48,501 nucleotides of DNA from a virus: IMG/VR virus record IMGVR_UViG_3300050821_001542, positions 1 to 48,501 of that record, one strand, 5' to 3'. The notes beneath the pieces are model-generated. The model was not told the DNA's origin. It saw nothing but the letters and a program-made list of their open reading frames with translations, and did not search any database. Positions within the stretch are counted from its first letter, which is position 1; each line of letters begins with the position of its first letter. Both the position numbers and the translations under genes were made by a program. Below are positions 47,593 through 48,501 of this stretch, one piece after another.

Positions 47593-47980
47593 CGTTCTTC
47601 TGGTGTTCGGTGAAGCCCAGACTGGTCAACTGGTCTTCAAAAATACCGGCGAGTTTCCGTAGGCCCGCTTCCCGCTTTGATTCCGCTGGCGACATTTTGA
47701 CCGTTACCTTATTCTTGCTCCATCGTGCTTTTGCTGCCTGCAAAGCCCTTGCCTGCCGTTCCTCTGGCGTCATCGTTACTAGACGCCGCTTCCCGCCGAT
47801 TTTACCCCCTTTACGTCCCATTGCTGACATCACACGGCTTATATCGGCCTTGCTCGTTGCACGGGCGCGGGCCGGAGGGGGTGCCGTAGAGCGCTCGACC
47901 ATTTGGAAAGCGGCTTGATTTATGTCGAAAGGTCTTTTGCTAATACGCTTTGGCATATTCAAAGTATGCCACAAGCCCAT
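47492..47980 (-). CDS. Basic, possibly DNA-binding protein, 162 aa
   Basis: ATG 47980 is preceded by GGGGAGG very close by; a second ATG at 47956 lies in a palindrome and lacks a ribosome site. The middle contains MGRKGGKIGGKRRLVTMTPE followed by ERQARALQAAKARW, the Lys/Gly-rich repeat plus basic helix found in many small phage, plasmid and bacterial proteins thought to bind DNA. The C-terminal half is helical (RKLAGIFEDQLTSLGFTEHQ). Function unknown. Confidence 0.65.
   Translation of the reverse strand: MGLWHTLNMPKRISKRPFDINQAAFQMVERSTAPPPARARATSKADISRVMSAMGRKGGKIGGKRRLVTMTPEERQARALQAAKARWSKNKVTVKMSPAESKREAGLRKLAGIFEDQLTSLGFTEHQKNARVAEFAAFVDEKVASAKSAKQLKPLQNAARRA
47952..47970. promoter_or_regulatory. 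Palindrome between divergent starts
   Basis: GGCATA-TTCAAAG-TATGCC. Each arm contains an ATG: 47956 leftward, 47966 rightward. It may be an operator or simply two facing starts that both read ATGCCA. Confidence 0.35.
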
Positions 47981-48168
47981 CGCCTCCCCAAAACCAAAAA
48001 GGGCGCGGGATCAAAGTAGCCCACTACCGTCAGCTCAGAGAGCTTGACCATCTCCGCGAGCCCACCGGCCTCACGCGCGACCAGTGGATCGTCGAAGAGG
48101 TGCTGAACGCTCTCGGGCCGGAACCCACCCTTCACCGCATCAAGATCCAATTCTCGAAAGGAACCAAC
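47966..48168 (+). pseudogene. Apparent frameshifted gene upstream of the Big-domain gene
   Basis: ATG 47966 reads MPQAHRLPKTKKGAGSK and stops at 48017-48019. In the -1 frame the text continues naturally (GRGIKVAHYRQLRELDHLRE, then PTGLTRDQWIVEEVLNALGP) and stays open into the Big-domain gene. The switch can occur at CCAAAAAGGG (~47992-48003), a homopolymer that is either an error site or a slippery site. Confidence 0.4.
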
Positions 48169-48501
48169 ATGTCTACTCCCGTCGCAGGACCCGTCACACT
48201 CACTACCGAAGGCCAGCAGGTCACTGCCAGCGTCATCGGCTACGACCAGTTCGGCAACGTCTTCACCGGCACCATCCCACCCGCAACCTTCACCGCGTCC
48301 GACACGGCCGGCTCGATTGCCACCTTCGATCCCTCGACCGGACTGGTCACCGCGGTAGCCAACGGCGTGGACTCGATCACCGCCATCGTGTCGACTACCG
48401 ACGCTCAGGGCAACCCGGTCACGCTGACCGACACCGAGACCGTCACCGTGGCGATCCCGGTTGTTCCACCGCCCACACCCGTGCTCACCAGCATCAAGCT
48501 C
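48169..48501 (+). CDS. Partial protein with Big (bacterial Ig-like) domain
   Basis: AAAGGA six bases before ATG 48169. The visible 111 residues hold one Big_2-type Ig-like domain: VTASVIGYDQFGNVFTGTIP, ASDTAGSIATFDPSTGLVTA, VANGVDSITAIVS, then a Pro-rich linker (PVVPPPTPVLTSIKL) that looks like the start of a second domain at the window edge. Such domains decorate phage capsids or tails and bind cell-surface sugars. The gene is cut by the window end; the frame is also open upstream. Confidence 0.7.
   Translation, partial: MSTPVAGPVTLTTEGQQVTASVIGYDQFGNVFTGTIPPATFTASDTAGSIATFDPSTGLVTAVANGVDSITAIVSTTDAQGNPVTLTDTETVTVAIPVVPPPTPVLTSIKL

Noticed and set aside
47401-48038. 13-base direct repeat ACCGTCAGCTCAG (47401-47413, 48026-48038)
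   Set aside because: One copy is coding and the other just before an ATG; with no third copy it may be chance.
1-48501. Circular closure of the window
   Set aside because: Joining the ends would give a 16-residue leftward product and end the Big-domain gene after four codons, and no terminal repeat is visible. The window is more likely a slice, though circularity is not excluded.
1-48501. CRISPR array or integrase/attachment site
   Set aside because: No regularly spaced repeats and no tyrosine or serine recombinase motif were found.

Overview
The window reads as most of a tailed bacteriophage genome with podovirus (short-tailed) architecture. The late genes follow the T7 / Bordetella BPP-1 plan: TerL, portal, Bbp19-like protein, scaffold, major capsid, Bbp16-like protein, gp11-like and gp12-like tail tube proteins, gp13-like protein, internal virion proteins and a T7 gp17-like fibre. 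DNA is GC-rich by eye. Lipoproteins, an outer-membrane-style lysis set and a chitobiase-type C-terminal domain point to a Gram-negative host, possibly a soil Acidobacteriota or proteobacterium; that host guess is weak. No integrase, reverse transcriptase, tRNA or CRISPR array was seen. No DNA or RNA polymerase was seen either.

Layout. (1) 1-1310, leftward: a partial gene, a J-domain protein and an HTH protein that may be a small terminase subunit. (2) 1398-15857, rightward: the early/accessory region. It opens with a lone RFC-like AAA+ ATPase, a Sak4-type recombinase ATPase and a RecB/Cas4-type exonuclease. About twenty very small overlapping genes follow, many with CxxC zinc ribbons, then two exported proteins, a mosaic zinc/coiled-coil protein, an SF2 helicase, a VSR/DUF559-like nuclease and an HNH nuclease. 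(3) 15817-17915, leftward: a lysis cassette (holin-like, endolysin, XhlA-like, lipoprotein). (4) 17922-25636, leftward: five genes, four with Sec signal peptides, including a T7-type tail fibre and a beta-helix protein. (5) 25651-46060, leftward: an ATP-grasp enzyme followed by the whole virion and packaging module, with a glycosyltransferase and a C2H2 zinc-finger protein embedded in it. (6) 46065-48501: small regulators, a gap of about 560-750 bases holding a probable small structured RNA, and a partial Big-domain protein running off the right end.

How it works together. Rightward early transcription starts at sigma70-like promoters near 1398 and 2633. The latter lies beside a ~26-bp site that recurs in inverted orientation upstream of the XRE regulator at 46.6 kb, which suggests coordinated control. 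The recombinase/exonuclease/helicase set would serve recombination-dependent replication using host polymerase. Leftward late genes are tightly packed, mostly with ATGA, TAATG or TAGTG overlaps.

The most unusual points are: Sec signal peptides on fibre-type proteins; two 20-bp parS-like palindromes inside an internal virion gene; a promoter-RNA-terminator unit with mutually exclusive pairings at 47.2 kb; an ATP-grasp ligase in the virion operon; a zinc protein whose modules are joined by exact DNA repeats; and a C-terminal tail shared by the scaffold and its neighbour. All functional calls are from reading the sequence; no database search was run.
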